DNA from: an uncultured Desulfovibrio sp.
Lineage (GTDB): Bacteria > Desulfobacterota > Desulfovibrionia > Desulfovibrionales > Desulfovibrionaceae
Reading direction: 5' to 3'
NCBI GenBank assembly: GCA_900541395.1
Contig: UQJT01000010.1
Span: 9,778 to 73,777 of the forward strand
DNA length: 64,000 nucleotides
This document shows positions 34,060 to 43,900 of this stretch, in pieces. The notes below the pieces were generated by a model, which saw nothing but the letters and a program-made list of their open reading frames with translations, did no database searches and was not told the origin of the DNA. The first letter of the stretch is position 1, and the number at the start of each line of letters is the position of its first letter. A program made the position numbers and the translations under genes.

Positions 34060-35697
34060 TCATTCCCCCCGGCGGGGTCCGGGGTGGAGCCCCGCGCTTG
34101 GGTCTTGGGCGCGCCCAAGGCGCGCAAGCGGCCATAGTATAAAGAGAAGGAGGATAAAGGCAAGGGCGGGAAGATAGGGATGGAGGGCAAAATAGAGGGT
34201 GTGACCGGAACGGGCGCGCACGGTGCGGGTGAGGAAGCCGTCGACAAACAGGCCGGAGCCGTCGCGGATGTCGCCCAGGGTGGCAAGGCGGCCCCAGGGG
34301 TCGACGAAGGCGGTGAGGCCGGTATTGGTGGCGCGGGCCAGCCAGCGATCCTGCTCCACGGCGCGGAGCAGAGAAAGATGGAGATGTTGTACCGGAGCGG
34401 AACTACGGTTGTACCACGCGTCGTTGCTGATATTGATCAGAATTTGGGCTCCCTGGGCCACGCGGTCGCGGGCCAGTTCGGGGAACACGGCCTCATAACA
34501 GATGAGCGCGCCGAGCATGGCCTCGCCCCGGCCGTCGGACAGAGGCAGACGGAGGGGCGGCAGAGGAGCGCCGGGGGTGAACCCGCCCAAGCCCTGGAGC
34601 AGGGAGGCGAACAGGGGGGAATCGAGTCCCGGCGGCAGATATTCGCCGAAGGGAACCAGGTGCTCCTTGTCGTAGCGGCCCGCGTTGCGTCCCTGGGCGT
34701 CGAGGAAAAAGGCCCGGTTGTGCAGGGGCGTCAGGCCGGGTTGGCGCAGACCGTATGCGGGACCGCCGAACAGCAGGGGGGTGGCGGTTTCGCGCGCAAA
34801 AGCGCGCAGTTCGTCGCTCAGGAGGGCGTCGTCCTGAAAGAAGAAGGGCATGGCGGTTTCGGGCCAGATCAGCGCGTCGGGATGGTCCGTGTTCACGGCC
34901 CGACCGCTCAGGGCCAGATATTTGTTCACGGTGGATTGCTGAAAGGCCGGGTCCCACTTGATGTCCTGGCGCACGTTGCCCTGAATGAGAGTCAGGGCGA
35001 CCGGAATGCCTTGAGCGGCCTGGTTTTCGGCCCGGTACAGCCGGACTCCGCCGAACAAGAAAAGAACGCCGAGCAAACCGCAGGCGGCCAGGACATAAGG
35101 ACGCGGCGTACGGACGGCGGAGGCGGGGGACGCGGCGAGGAAGGCCTCGGTCAGCAGACAGCCCATCCCGGCCAGCAGACCGGACAGGCCGTAGGCCCCG
35201 AGGACGGACGCCCCCTGGATGAGGATGGGCCAGGGGGACTGACCCGCGGCCAGGGTCAGCCAGGGAAAGCCCGTGCCGAACCAGCCGCGCGCCCACTCCA
35301 GCAGATACCAGAGCAGGGCGGCGGCCAGACAGCGTCGCCAGACGGGCAGGGGCCGCAGCCGGGCCGCGAGGAGGGCGAACAGGCCGCCCCACAGGCCCAC
35401 ATACATGCCGAGCAGCACGGCGCAGGGCACGGCCAGGGGCCAGGGGAAGCCGCCGTAATCGTGCACGGCCACGCTTATCCAGTACAGTCCGGCCGACGCG
35501 CCGATGAGCCCCGTCCACCACCCGCGTCGGAAGGGATGGGGGTCCGTCAGGGCGATGGCGTATAGAGCGGCCGGATACAGGACGATGAGCAGAGGCAGGT
35601 GAACGAATGGGTTGGCCGACCCCAGAAACAGCGCGGCCGAGCCGAGAAATACCCGCTGTAACGATGCGGTCGGACGCGAAGGCAGGACGGGCGTCAC
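34060..35697 (-). CDS. lnt: Apolipoprotein N-acyltransferase
   Basis: A 545-residue inner-membrane enzyme that adds the third acyl chain to lipoproteins. Several membrane helices in residues about 10-210 are followed by a nitrilase-like domain with the catalytic Glu in ALIWPETAMPFF, the Lys in RYDKEHLVPFGEYLP and the nucleophile Cys in LGALICYEAVFPE. A final membrane helix lies near the C-terminus (LPALAFILLLFILWPLARL). I place the start at the GTG at 35697, whose GTGA overlaps the comM stop by four bases. The open frame further upstream to 36339 only shadows comM. Confidence 0.92.
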   Translation of the reverse strand: MTPVLPSRPTASLQRVFLGSAALFLGSANPFVHLPLLIVLYPAALYAIALTDPHPFRRGWWTGLIGASAGLYWISVAVHDYGGFPWPLAVPCAVLLGMYVGLWGGLFALLAARLRPLPVWRRCLAAALLWYLLEWARGWFGTGFPWLTLAAGQSPWPILIQGASVLGAYGLSGLLAGMGCLLTEAFLAASPASAVRTPRPYVLAACGLLGVLFLFGGVRLYRAENQAAQGIPVALTLIQGNVRQDIKWDPAFQQSTVNKYLALSGRAVNTDHPDALIWPETAMPFFFQDDALLSDELRAFARETATPLLFGGPAYGLRQPGLTPLHNRAFFLDAQGRNAGRYDKEHLVPFGEYLPPGLDSPLFASLLQGLGGFTPGAPLPPLRLPLSDGRGEAMLGALICYEAVFPELARDRVAQGAQILINISNDAWYNRSSAPVQHLHLSLLRAVEQDRWLARATNTGLTAFVDPWGRLATLGDIRDGSGLFVDGFLTRTVRARSGHTLYFALHPYLPALAFILLLFILWPLARLGRAQDPSAGLHPGPRRGE

Positions 35698-37214
35698 GGC
35701 TGTTCCCGATCCAGAACGCGGCAGTTGACGGCCTCGGCCAGGTGGGGCAGGGCGATGGCGGCGGAGCCGGCCAGGTCGGCGATGGTGCGGGCGATGCGCA
35801 GAATCCGGGTATAGGCGCGGGCCGACAACGCCAGGGAGCGCACCGCCGCGCCCAGAAAATCGTGTTCTTCCCGGCCGAGGGCGCAATGACGTTCGAGCAG
35901 CGCGCCGTTCAGGTCGGCGTTGGCGCGGCAGGCCGTGCCCCGATAACGGGCGCTCTGCACGGCGCGGGCCTGAATCACGCGCTCGCGCATGGCGGCCGAA
36001 CCCGTGCCGGGGGCGGAGGCGCGCAAGTCGTCGTACGGCACGGCGGGCACTTCCACGTGCAGATCGATGCGGTCGAGCAGGGGGCCGGACAGTCTGGCCC
36101 GATAGCGGTCCAGGGCCGCCGGAGCGCACACGCAGGTGTGGCGGGGATCGGTGCGGTAGCCGCAGGGGCAGGGGTTCATGGCGGCCACCAGCATGCAGTC
36201 GGCCGGATAGGTCAGGGAGTGGGCCACGCGGGATATGGTCACCACCCCATTTTCCAGAGGTTGGCGCAGCACCTCCAGGGCGGAACGACGAAATTCGGGC
36301 AACTCGTCCAGGAACAGCACGCCCCGGTGGGCCAGGCATACTTCGCCGGGGCGGGGATAGGAACCGCCCCCGATGAGAGAAATATCGGAAATGGTGTGAT
36401 GCGGGGCGCGGAAGGGGCGTTCGTTCAGCAAGCCCCGGCCGTCCAGCAGGCCCGCCACGCTGTATATCTTGGTGACCTCCAGAGCCTCTTCAAAATCCAG
36501 AGGGGGCAGAATGCCGGGCAGGCGCTGGGCCAGCATGGTTTTACCGCTGCCCGGCGGACCGATGAGCAGAATGTTGTGTCCACCGGCCGCGGCGATTTCC
36601 AGGGCCCGTTTGGCGTGTTCCTGGCCTTTGACGTCGGCGAAATCCAGGGGAAAAGGCGCGGGATTGTCCGGCGGCGTGAAACGCGCGGCGGGCAGTTTGA
36701 GAGAACCGCTCAGAAAGGCCGCCGCCTCGCCCAGAGTGCGGGGCGCGTACACGGGCAGGCCTTCCACCACGGCCGCTTCGGCGGCGGCCGCCGGGGCGGT
36801 GAGCATGCCCCGGCTTCCTTGGGCGCGGGCCAGCAGGGCCAGAGGGAGAATGCCGGGCACGGGCTTGATGTCGCCGGTCAGCGAGAGTTCTCCGGCCAAT
36901 ACCCAGCCCGCCGCGCGATCCGGGTCCAGCAGGCCCGAGGCCGCCAGCAGGCCGACGGCCAGGGGCAGGTCATAGGCGCTGCCCGCCTTGCGGCGGTCGG
37001 CCGGGGCCAGGTTGACGGTGATCCGGGCCGGAGGCAGGCGAAAGCCCGAAGCGCGCAGGGCCGCGAACACCCGTTCCTTGGCCTCGCGAACGGCTCCTTC
37101 GGCCAGTCCGACCATGACAAAGGCGGGCATGCCCTGGCGGGCGTAGTCCACCTCCAGATCCACGCGAAAGGCGTCGACGCCCTCCAGGGCTCCGCAGGTC
37201 AGACGCACGATCAC
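35694..37214 (-). CDS. comM: Magnesium-chelatase-like AAA ATPase, YifB/ComM family
   Basis: A 506-residue protein with an N-terminal Lon-protease-like fold (about 1-170, starting MIVRLTCGALEGVDAFRVDL), an AAA+ core with Walker A LLIGPPGSGKTMLAQRLPG and Walker B GVLFLDELPEF, and a C-terminal Mg-chelatase subunit domain. A CPCGYRTDPRHTCVC segment is typical of the family. ComM proteins are helicases for branch migration during natural transformation. It has a GTG start at 37214, nine bases after lptD, and overlaps lnt. Competence in this organism is not shown. Confidence 0.92.
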   Translation of the reverse strand: MIVRLTCGALEGVDAFRVDLEVDYARQGMPAFVMVGLAEGAVREAKERVFAALRASGFRLPPARITVNLAPADRRKAGSAYDLPLAVGLLAASGLLDPDRAAGWVLAGELSLTGDIKPVPGILPLALLARAQGSRGMLTAPAAAAEAAVVEGLPVYAPRTLGEAAAFLSGSLKLPAARFTPPDNPAPFPLDFADVKGQEHAKRALEIAAAGGHNILLIGPPGSGKTMLAQRLPGILPPLDFEEALEVTKIYSVAGLLDGRGLLNERPFRAPHHTISDISLIGGGSYPRPGEVCLAHRGVLFLDELPEFRRSALEVLRQPLENGVVTISRVAHSLTYPADCMLVAAMNPCPCGYRTDPRHTCVCAPAALDRYRARLSGPLLDRIDLHVEVPAVPYDDLRASAPGTGSAAMRERVIQARAVQSARYRGTACRANADLNGALLERHCALGREEHDFLGAAVRSLALSARAYTRILRIARTIADLAGSAAIALPHLAEAVNCRVLDREQP

Positions 37215-37223
37215 CGGGCGGCC

Positions 37224-39695
37224 TCAGTCGTTGATGCCCAGCAGTTCGATGCTGAAGCGGTAACTGCGTTCTCGGCCTTTGTCGACGTATTGGCCCACCA
37301 GATTGAAGCACTGATGGGAATACATCAGACTGACGCGCCGTTCGTAGGTTTCCCCGTCGCGCAGGTTGGTGCTGCTGTAATAGCCCACGTTCCAGCGCGG
37401 GAACAGGTGGAGATTGACGGTGTTGGTCAGCAGGCTGAGGGAGTTTTCGAACTGGATGTCCCACAGGGAATCGCGCTGGACTTTGCGGGCGTAGTCATAC
37501 TGCCAGTTGCGCGAACTGTGGCCCACACTCCACGAACCCCAGCGGGCGTTGCTGAGAGTGACGGTTTGGTCGCTGCGGGTCACGTCGCCGGTGTAGGGGG
37601 AAATATAGACCTTGCCGGAGAAGCCGATCCACGGGGCGGGCGCGACGGACATGTCGGCCATGAGGTCGAGCATGGGGCGGCGGGAGTAGAGTTCCAGATG
37701 GCGTTTCCGCCCCGCTTCCCCCAGGTCGTAGCCCGTGCCCAGCCGCAGGCGGGCCACATCGAAGTAGCTGGGCGTCAGGGTGGCCGAGGCGGGTTTTTGG
37801 CCCTCGGGCGCCGGATCGGCCACTACGGTTTCCCGGCGTACGGTAAAGATGTTGTCCAAAGTGAACGTCATGCGGTTGGTGGGCAACAGGCGGTCTTCTT
37901 CCAGGTAATAGGGGTTGTGCGTCTGGTCCACGTTGGGAATCCAGGAATACTGGAGGCGGGGCTGGAGCATGTGGCGCACGGCGGCCCATCGGGATCGGCC
38001 CGCGTTGTCCGGCGTGGCCTGCAGAGGCGCGTCGTGGGACAGGTTCCATACCCGGCTGGCCTGAGTAAAGGCGGTAAGGTCGAAATCCGGAATGGTGCGG
38101 CGTTCGCCGCCGCCCCGTTCCCAACGCGGCAGTTGATCGTTGGGCAGGCGGCCGCCCTTGATGGGGCCGTTGCTATAAAAGGTCTGACGCAGCCCGCCTG
38201 TGGCCAGCAGGGTAGCGTACTTTATGTCCAGGGGCAGACTGACGCGGGGATAGAGTTCGGTGCGCAGCCCGTGGGTGCCCTTGGCGCGATACATGTAAGC
38301 GCTGTTCAATTCGGCCTCGACCTCCAAGGGCAGGCCGGGCAACATCTGGCCCTTATACAAGTAGGCATTGAGGCCGGGAATTTGCTGGACCAGGGTATCC
38401 GTGTCGTGTGAGGCGTTGCCGTGCCCGAGGGAAGGGTCCTCTTCGTAACGAGCCCCGAAGCTGAGGCGAAAACGTTCCCAGTCCCGGTACACATACCCTT
38501 CGGTGACCCGGTTTTTGTCCAATTCCTGCAGGTCCCGCCCGAAAAAATCGGCCAGGGAAGCGCGCGTGGCGTCGAAACCGGTCAGGCGTTGCTGGAACTC
38601 ACGCAGAAAGTTCTGATCCGACACATAGTCCAGGTCGTACTTGTAGTGCCAGGGAGAATGGCCGATTTGCCCCTGACTCATGCCGCGCAGCCAGTAGCGG
38701 TTTTTATTGGTGCGTATTTTGCCGTCGCTGGCGTCGACCGGGTCCTGGTAATCCTCGTGGATAGCGGTGCTGTCGATCAGAAAGTCCAGGGCCAGCCAGG
38801 TCTTGTCCCGGTCGGTGGCGTGCGAACGGTATTCCACGGCGGGCATGAACCCCGTGCGCTCCAGCCAGGTGGCGTACATGGTAAGATCGCGGCTTTTGTC
38901 GATGGCCCAGAACCAGGGAATGGTGGCGTACGCTCCGTGCAGCGAACTATAACCGTAGTCCGGCTTGAGCAGGCCGCTCTGGCGGGTGGTTTTGGCCGGG
39001 AGCACCATGTACGGCGCGTAGATCACGCCCTTGTCCATGACCTGAAAGGTGGAGTGGGACAGGGTGGCGTAACCGTCGATTTCCACCACGGCTTCCTGGG
39101 CGGCCACGGACCAAGCGGGCACGGGACCGTCGCAGGCCGTCACCTTGGCGTTTTCAAAGGTGTACCGGTCCCCCCAGTGTTTGATGACGTTTTCTCCGGC
39201 AAAATAGATGTGGGGACCGGCCATGAAGACGGTGCCGTTTTTTAGCCAGCCCGTGCCGGAGTTGAGATCGAATTCGGCTTCGCCGGCCTTCAGTTCGTCC
39301 CGACCCATGCGCACGATCACGTTGCCGCGCACGAAGACCCAATCCGTGGTGGTGAAATAGCGGGCGAAATCGGCCTGCAGGGTGTCGTCGCCGCGTTCCA
39401 GCACCACGTTGCCCGAGGCCTCGATAATAACCCCGTCGTTCAGACTGACCATTTTGTCGGCCGTGATGCGCCAGGGCAGTTCACCTTGGGTTTCCACGGA
39501 GCCGGGCTCCGTGGCGACGTTTTCGACGACCGGGGGCGCGGCCGCGTCGACGGCGGCGGCCGCTGCGGGAACGGACGCCAGCGGACCGACGCCGCCGAAC
39601 AGACAGCCCCACAGACACAACAGGCGAACCAGAGGCCGCGGGGCGCGGCAAAGGGAAGAAAGCGAGACGGGCACGGGCAAGTCCGGGTGTTGCAA
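37224..39695 (-). CDS. lptD: LPS-assembly outer membrane protein LptD
   Basis: An 823-residue protein that inserts LPS into the outer leaflet. After a signal peptide ending near ASVPAAAAA comes an OstA/LptA-like jellyroll domain (about 75-200: ITADKMVSLNDGVIIEASGN) and then a long beta-barrel with many alternating aromatic strands, ending KGRERSYRFSIELLGIND. The first in-frame start is TTG at 39695, with a GTG a few codons inside; neither has a strong ribosome-binding site. It heads the minus-strand run lptD-comM-lnt. Few cysteines are visible, so the disulfide pattern of enteric LptD may not apply. Confidence 0.9.
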   Translation of the reverse strand: MQHPDLPVPVSLSSLCRAPRPLVRLLCLWGCLFGGVGPLASVPAAAAAVDAAAPPVVENVATEPGSVETQGELPWRITADKMVSLNDGVIIEASGNVVLERGDDTLQADFARYFTTTDWVFVRGNVIVRMGRDELKAGEAEFDLNSGTGWLKNGTVFMAGPHIYFAGENVIKHWGDRYTFENAKVTACDGPVPAWSVAAQEAVVEIDGYATLSHSTFQVMDKGVIYAPYMVLPAKTTRQSGLLKPDYGYSSLHGAYATIPWFWAIDKSRDLTMYATWLERTGFMPAVEYRSHATDRDKTWLALDFLIDSTAIHEDYQDPVDASDGKIRTNKNRYWLRGMSQGQIGHSPWHYKYDLDYVSDQNFLREFQQRLTGFDATRASLADFFGRDLQELDKNRVTEGYVYRDWERFRLSFGARYEEDPSLGHGNASHDTDTLVQQIPGLNAYLYKGQMLPGLPLEVEAELNSAYMYRAKGTHGLRTELYPRVSLPLDIKYATLLATGGLRQTFYSNGPIKGGRLPNDQLPRWERGGGERRTIPDFDLTAFTQASRVWNLSHDAPLQATPDNAGRSRWAAVRHMLQPRLQYSWIPNVDQTHNPYYLEEDRLLPTNRMTFTLDNIFTVRRETVVADPAPEGQKPASATLTPSYFDVARLRLGTGYDLGEAGRKRHLELYSRRPMLDLMADMSVAPAPWIGFSGKVYISPYTGDVTRSDQTVTLSNARWGSWSVGHSSRNWQYDYARKVQRDSLWDIQFENSLSLLTNTVNLHLFPRWNVGYYSSTNLRDGETYERRVSLMYSHQCFNLVGQYVDKGRERSYRFSIELLGIND

Positions 39696-39829
39696 GCCTG
39701 GAAAAGTGGAGTTAAAACGTGGCGCTCTCCTGTGAGAGACAAACGTTGTTGACTTAGCACAGTTTTACGCTGAAAAAAACCCCCTTGGGGCCGCACGGAA
39801 TCCGCCCGCGGCCCGTCCGGAGGCCCGCC

Positions 39830-40948
39830 ATGCCCGCTTCGCTCTGCCGCGTCCGAATCAATTTCGATCATCTCCGGCATAATCTGGCCCTGCTGCGGGC
39901 CTCGGGCAAACCCCTCATGCCGGTGGTCAAAGCCGACGCCTACGGTCACGGCCTGACGGAAGTGTCGGCGGCACTGGCCGTCGAAGGCGTGGACCATCTG
40001 GCCGTAGGTGCCGTGGCCGAAGGAGCGCGGTTGCGGCAGAGCGGTTTCGGCGGTTGCATTGTGGCGCTGCTCGGCGTGGTGGACGATGAAGACCTGGTGG
40101 CCGCGCGCACCTACGGCATCACGCCCCTGGTCCATGACCGACCGGGGTTGCGGCGTCTGATCGAAAGGGAGCAAAGCTCCGGGGAGCCGTTGGGGGTGGC
40201 CGTCAAGTGCGATACCGGCATGGCCCGACTGGGTTTTGCCGTGGAAGATATGGCGGAGGTGGCGGAAGCCCTGGCCGCCTGTCCCGGCCTGCGGACCGAA
40301 ATGCTCGTATCGCATCTGGCCGTGGCGGACGACCCCGATGAAGACGCTTATACCCGCGCTCAGGCGACCCGCTTCGGCGAGGCGGCCCGCGCGCTGCGAA
40401 CCCGTTTTCCCGGACTGCGCCTGTCGCTGGGCAATACGGCCTGCCTGCTGGCCTTTCCCGAACTGGCGGGCGATCTCGCCCGGCCGGGGCTGGCCCTGTA
40501 CGGATGCAATCCCTTGCACGGCACGTCGCGCGCCATTCTGGGGGCGGGACTGGAGCCGGTCATGGAGGTCCGCGCTCCGGTGCTTGCCGTGCACCCCCTG
40601 TCCTCCGGGCATACTCTGGGGTACGGCCGGACCTACGCGGCGGCCACGGACCGCATGGTGGCCGTGGTGGGGATCGGCTACGCCGACGGTTACCGCCGCA
40701 ATCCCGCGCCGGGAACCTGCATGACCTTGCACGGTCTGCGCGCTCCCGTCATCGGTCGGGTGGCCATGCAGATGACCTGCCTGGATATCACGGGTTTTCC
40801 GGAAAAAGGGGTGAACGTCCGTCCCGGCGACGAGGCCTTTATTCTGGGCGGCCCCGGTCACGCCGTAACGGCCGGGGAACTGGCCGAGTGGTGGGGAACC
40901 ATTCCTTATGAAGTAACCTGTCTGTTGGGTAAAAACAGGGCAAACTGA
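39830..40948 (+). CDS. alr: Alanine racemase
   Basis: A 372-residue PLP enzyme that makes D-alanine for peptidoglycan. The PLP lysine is K34 in PVVKADAYGHGL, the catalytic tyrosine is in SGHTLGYGRTYAA, and IGYADGYRRNPAPG and the dimer-interface GRVAMQMTCLDIT are present. CGGAGG precedes the ATG at 39830. It is divergent from lptD; a TTGACT at 39749-39754 could be part of its promoter, without a good -10. It converges with the kinase gene, 30 bases away. Confidence 0.95.
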   Translation: MPASLCRVRINFDHLRHNLALLRASGKPLMPVVKADAYGHGLTEVSAALAVEGVDHLAVGAVAEGARLRQSGFGGCIVALLGVVDDEDLVAARTYGITPLVHDRPGLRRLIEREQSSGEPLGVAVKCDTGMARLGFAVEDMAEVAEALAACPGLRTEMLVSHLAVADDPDEDAYTRAQATRFGEAARALRTRFPGLRLSLGNTACLLAFPELAGDLARPGLALYGCNPLHGTSRAILGAGLEPVMEVRAPVLAVHPLSSGHTLGYGRTYAAATDRMVAVVGIGYADGYRRNPAPGTCMTLHGLRAPVIGRVAMQMTCLDITGFPEKGVNVRPGDEAFILGGPGHAVTAGELAEWWGTIPYEVTCLLGKNRAN

Positions 40949-40978
40949 GCGTGTCGGACGGGTACGCGGCGTCGGCGT

Positions 40979-43900
40979 TCACCCGTTTCGGCGGTGACGC
41001 GCCACCTCGGCCCGCAGTTCCGGCAACAGCTGGGCGGCGGTGTCGAAATCGCGTTGCTGGGCCGCTTCTTTCAAGCATAGAGCCAAGTCGGACAGGGCGT
41101 GCAGTCCGAAGGCCACGGCTCGATCGGCCATACGATCGGCCGCGTTGATCAGGCCCCATGGGTCCCGGCGCTCCAGAGCTCCGGCCGCGTGCTCCACAGC
41201 GGCGTCCAGACTGCGCAGCAGATCGGGCACCTGCTGGAGAAGGGGTGAATCCACCATCTCCGCTTCTGTCAGGTCGACAATGTCGTCTTCTTCCGACGCG
41301 GCGGGCGGCAGCGCCCCGCGCTCTTCACCGGACCTGGCGTTGTCGTCGTTCGTTCCGTCGGCCCGGGGCGGCGTGTAGTTGGGGTCCAGAGACAGAAAAG
41401 GCAAGTCCTCCAGGCGGTTTTTCCGACGTTTGACTCGGGCGCGGGGCGCGGGCATTCGTCCCGGAGCGGCGACGGGTTCGACGGGGAGCGGAACATCGGC
41501 TGCGGAAGTCGGTTCCGCTTCGGCTTCGGCGGAGACAGTCGCAACGATGTCCGCTGTCGCTTCGTCGCTGGAAAAACGGGGCGGCGCGGCGGGCGCGGGC
41601 TCCGCCTGGACGGCTTCCGGCGTTTTCGGCCCGGGAGCGAGGAGAGGGGGCCGCTCAGAGCTTTCTCCAAGCCCGGCGGGTGCGTTCACCTGGTTCGGGA
41701 GTTCGGAACAGGCCGGGACGGCAGGTTCAGGAACCGCCTCCGGCGGCGTCGGAGACGGAGGAATGTCACCGGAACCTTCAGGGGAGGCCGCCGCGGCTTC
41801 TTCGTCCCGCGCGCTCTCCGCTTTGCCGGGGGCCGGGGAGGCAAAGGCTTCTTCCTGTTCCGGGGCGTCTTCGGCTTGCTCCTCCAAAGTGACTCGATCC
41901 GAAGCGGGCTCGGGCATAGTTCGCGTCGCGTCTTCCGATGAAGGGACGGGCATGGGGTCGCCCACGCTGCATTCCGGGTCGTCTTCGTAGGGAGAATACC
42001 AGGTCGGACTTTCCGGGGCGGAAGCCGACGCCGGGGTAACGACGGGGATGGCCGCCGGAGAGGACATGGAGTTTGTGCCGGATGCGGGGTCCGTCAAGGA
42101 CGGGCGCGAAGCGGAATGCGGTCCGGCCGGGACGGATTCCGAGGGAGTCGTGATGGGCATGGGCTCGCCCACCCATTCCGACGACGCGCCGGAGGCGGCG
42201 TCCTCCGGAAGCGCGGACGGCGCTATGCGGGGCGTGGGTTTGAGCAGACGGTTCAACCATCCCATACGCTTTCCGGCGTTGGGAGGCAGGTTCAGACCGG
42301 CGGCGGGCGCGGGAGAACGCCGCGTCGGGGTGACGGCCGGGGGCGTGGTCGAGGCGGAGGCATCCGGCGAGGAAGCGGAAGTCGCTTCCTCCGGCCGAGG
42401 CGTTTCGATCGGGCCATGAGGTTTGCGGACAGGAACGGGAGCGGAGGCCGTTTGCTCGTCGGCCGACATGGGGGGAGAGAGAACGGCCTGGCCGACGGAT
42501 GGCCGTGTCGCCGGAGCGGTTTCGGCTGTCGGCCGGGGCTCGGCCTGGCCGGAAGCGGCGTTCCGGGCCGGTGCTTCGAGGGGGAGCAGTTCCAGCGGGG
42601 AAAAAACGGGTGATTCAGGCCGGGACGCGGCAACGGAGGGCGCGGGAGTCGAAGCCCGGCGCGGCCGGGCGGGAGGAACGCGGTACGGCACGACGGACGG
42701 TCGGGGTTTTACCCCGGACGGCGAAGCCAGGTGCAGGCTCATGGCCCGGAATTCTCCGCGCACCACAGGCAGGGGCAGAGAATGATCGCAGCCCGCCTGA
42801 TGCAGGCGTTCGGCTTGTTCCTCGTCCAGGGTCAGAGCCAGGAAGGGGGCGGCCGGCAGACTCCGTTCGCCCTCGAAAGCCCGGATGGCGGCCACGGCGG
42901 TGACTATATCCTCTTCAGGCAGGCGTCCGTCGAAGACAACCAGGGCGGCCGGGGTGTGGGTATACAGGGCCGCCGCTTCTTCCGCGTCGCGGGCCTCCCA
43001 TATTTCCTGCCCCTGATCTTCGAGAAAAAATGCCAGCATCTGCCGGGTCAAAGGCCGGGACGCAGCCAGAATAACCAGGCGCGGATTAGGGTCGCCGCCT
43101 TCGCGTCGGCCGCCGACGGCGATGGGGGGCACGGGCCGTGGAGTCTGACCGTCGTCGGCCAGAGCCACGCACGCCAGGCTGAAGGTGATTTCCACGCCGT
43201 GGGGCGTGCTGTCCACAAACAGATCGCCTCCGTGGTCGGCGGCCAGTTCCCATGCCTTGGCCAGGGCCAGGCTGCTGCGTCGCAAGGGAGGCGTGCCGCT
43301 CCCGGTATCGGCCACCGTGAATTGCAGATGGCCGGGGTCGGGGCTCATGTCGGCGCGGCGCACGCGCAGGCTGACCGCGCCCCGATCGGTGGCGCGGGCC
43401 GCGTTTTCCAGCAGCATGGCCAGCACGAAGCGCAGTCGTTCCCGGTCGCCTTTATACAGGCGGCCCAGGTGGGGGGCGATGTACCAGGACAGACCGAGTT
43501 CGCCTTTTTGCAGAGCATCGCCCACATCAGTGAACACGCTCCGGACCAGCTTGAGCAGATCAAAAATCTGCCGTTTGCCGTCGGGCGTGCTCCGGCGCCG
43601 AGCAAGACGGGGCAGGTCGGTCACCAGGGTGGACATTTCGCGGGCGGCGGCCACCAGGTTGTCGGCATGTCGCCTTGCCTGACGGGCGTCTTGGTCGGTG
43701 AGGGGACGGCGTTCGTCGGGGCGCTCCAGGAGCTGATCCAGCGAGCAGGCTTCGCGCAGCAGGGTATCCAGCGGTCCGCGCAGGATTTCCTCCAGGCGCA
43801 GGGACCGGGCCGGGTCCGGTTGCACCGCGTCGTCAGGCCGGAGCGGATCGGGAATCCCGGCGTCCGGCCCCGGCGTGTCGGTCGTGTCGGCGGCCGGGTC

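Noticed and set aside
35698..36339. Long N-terminal extension of lnt
   Set aside because: It overlaps comM in another frame and adds Arg/Pro-rich sequence unlike Lnt; a GTG overlapping the comM stop gives the normal length.
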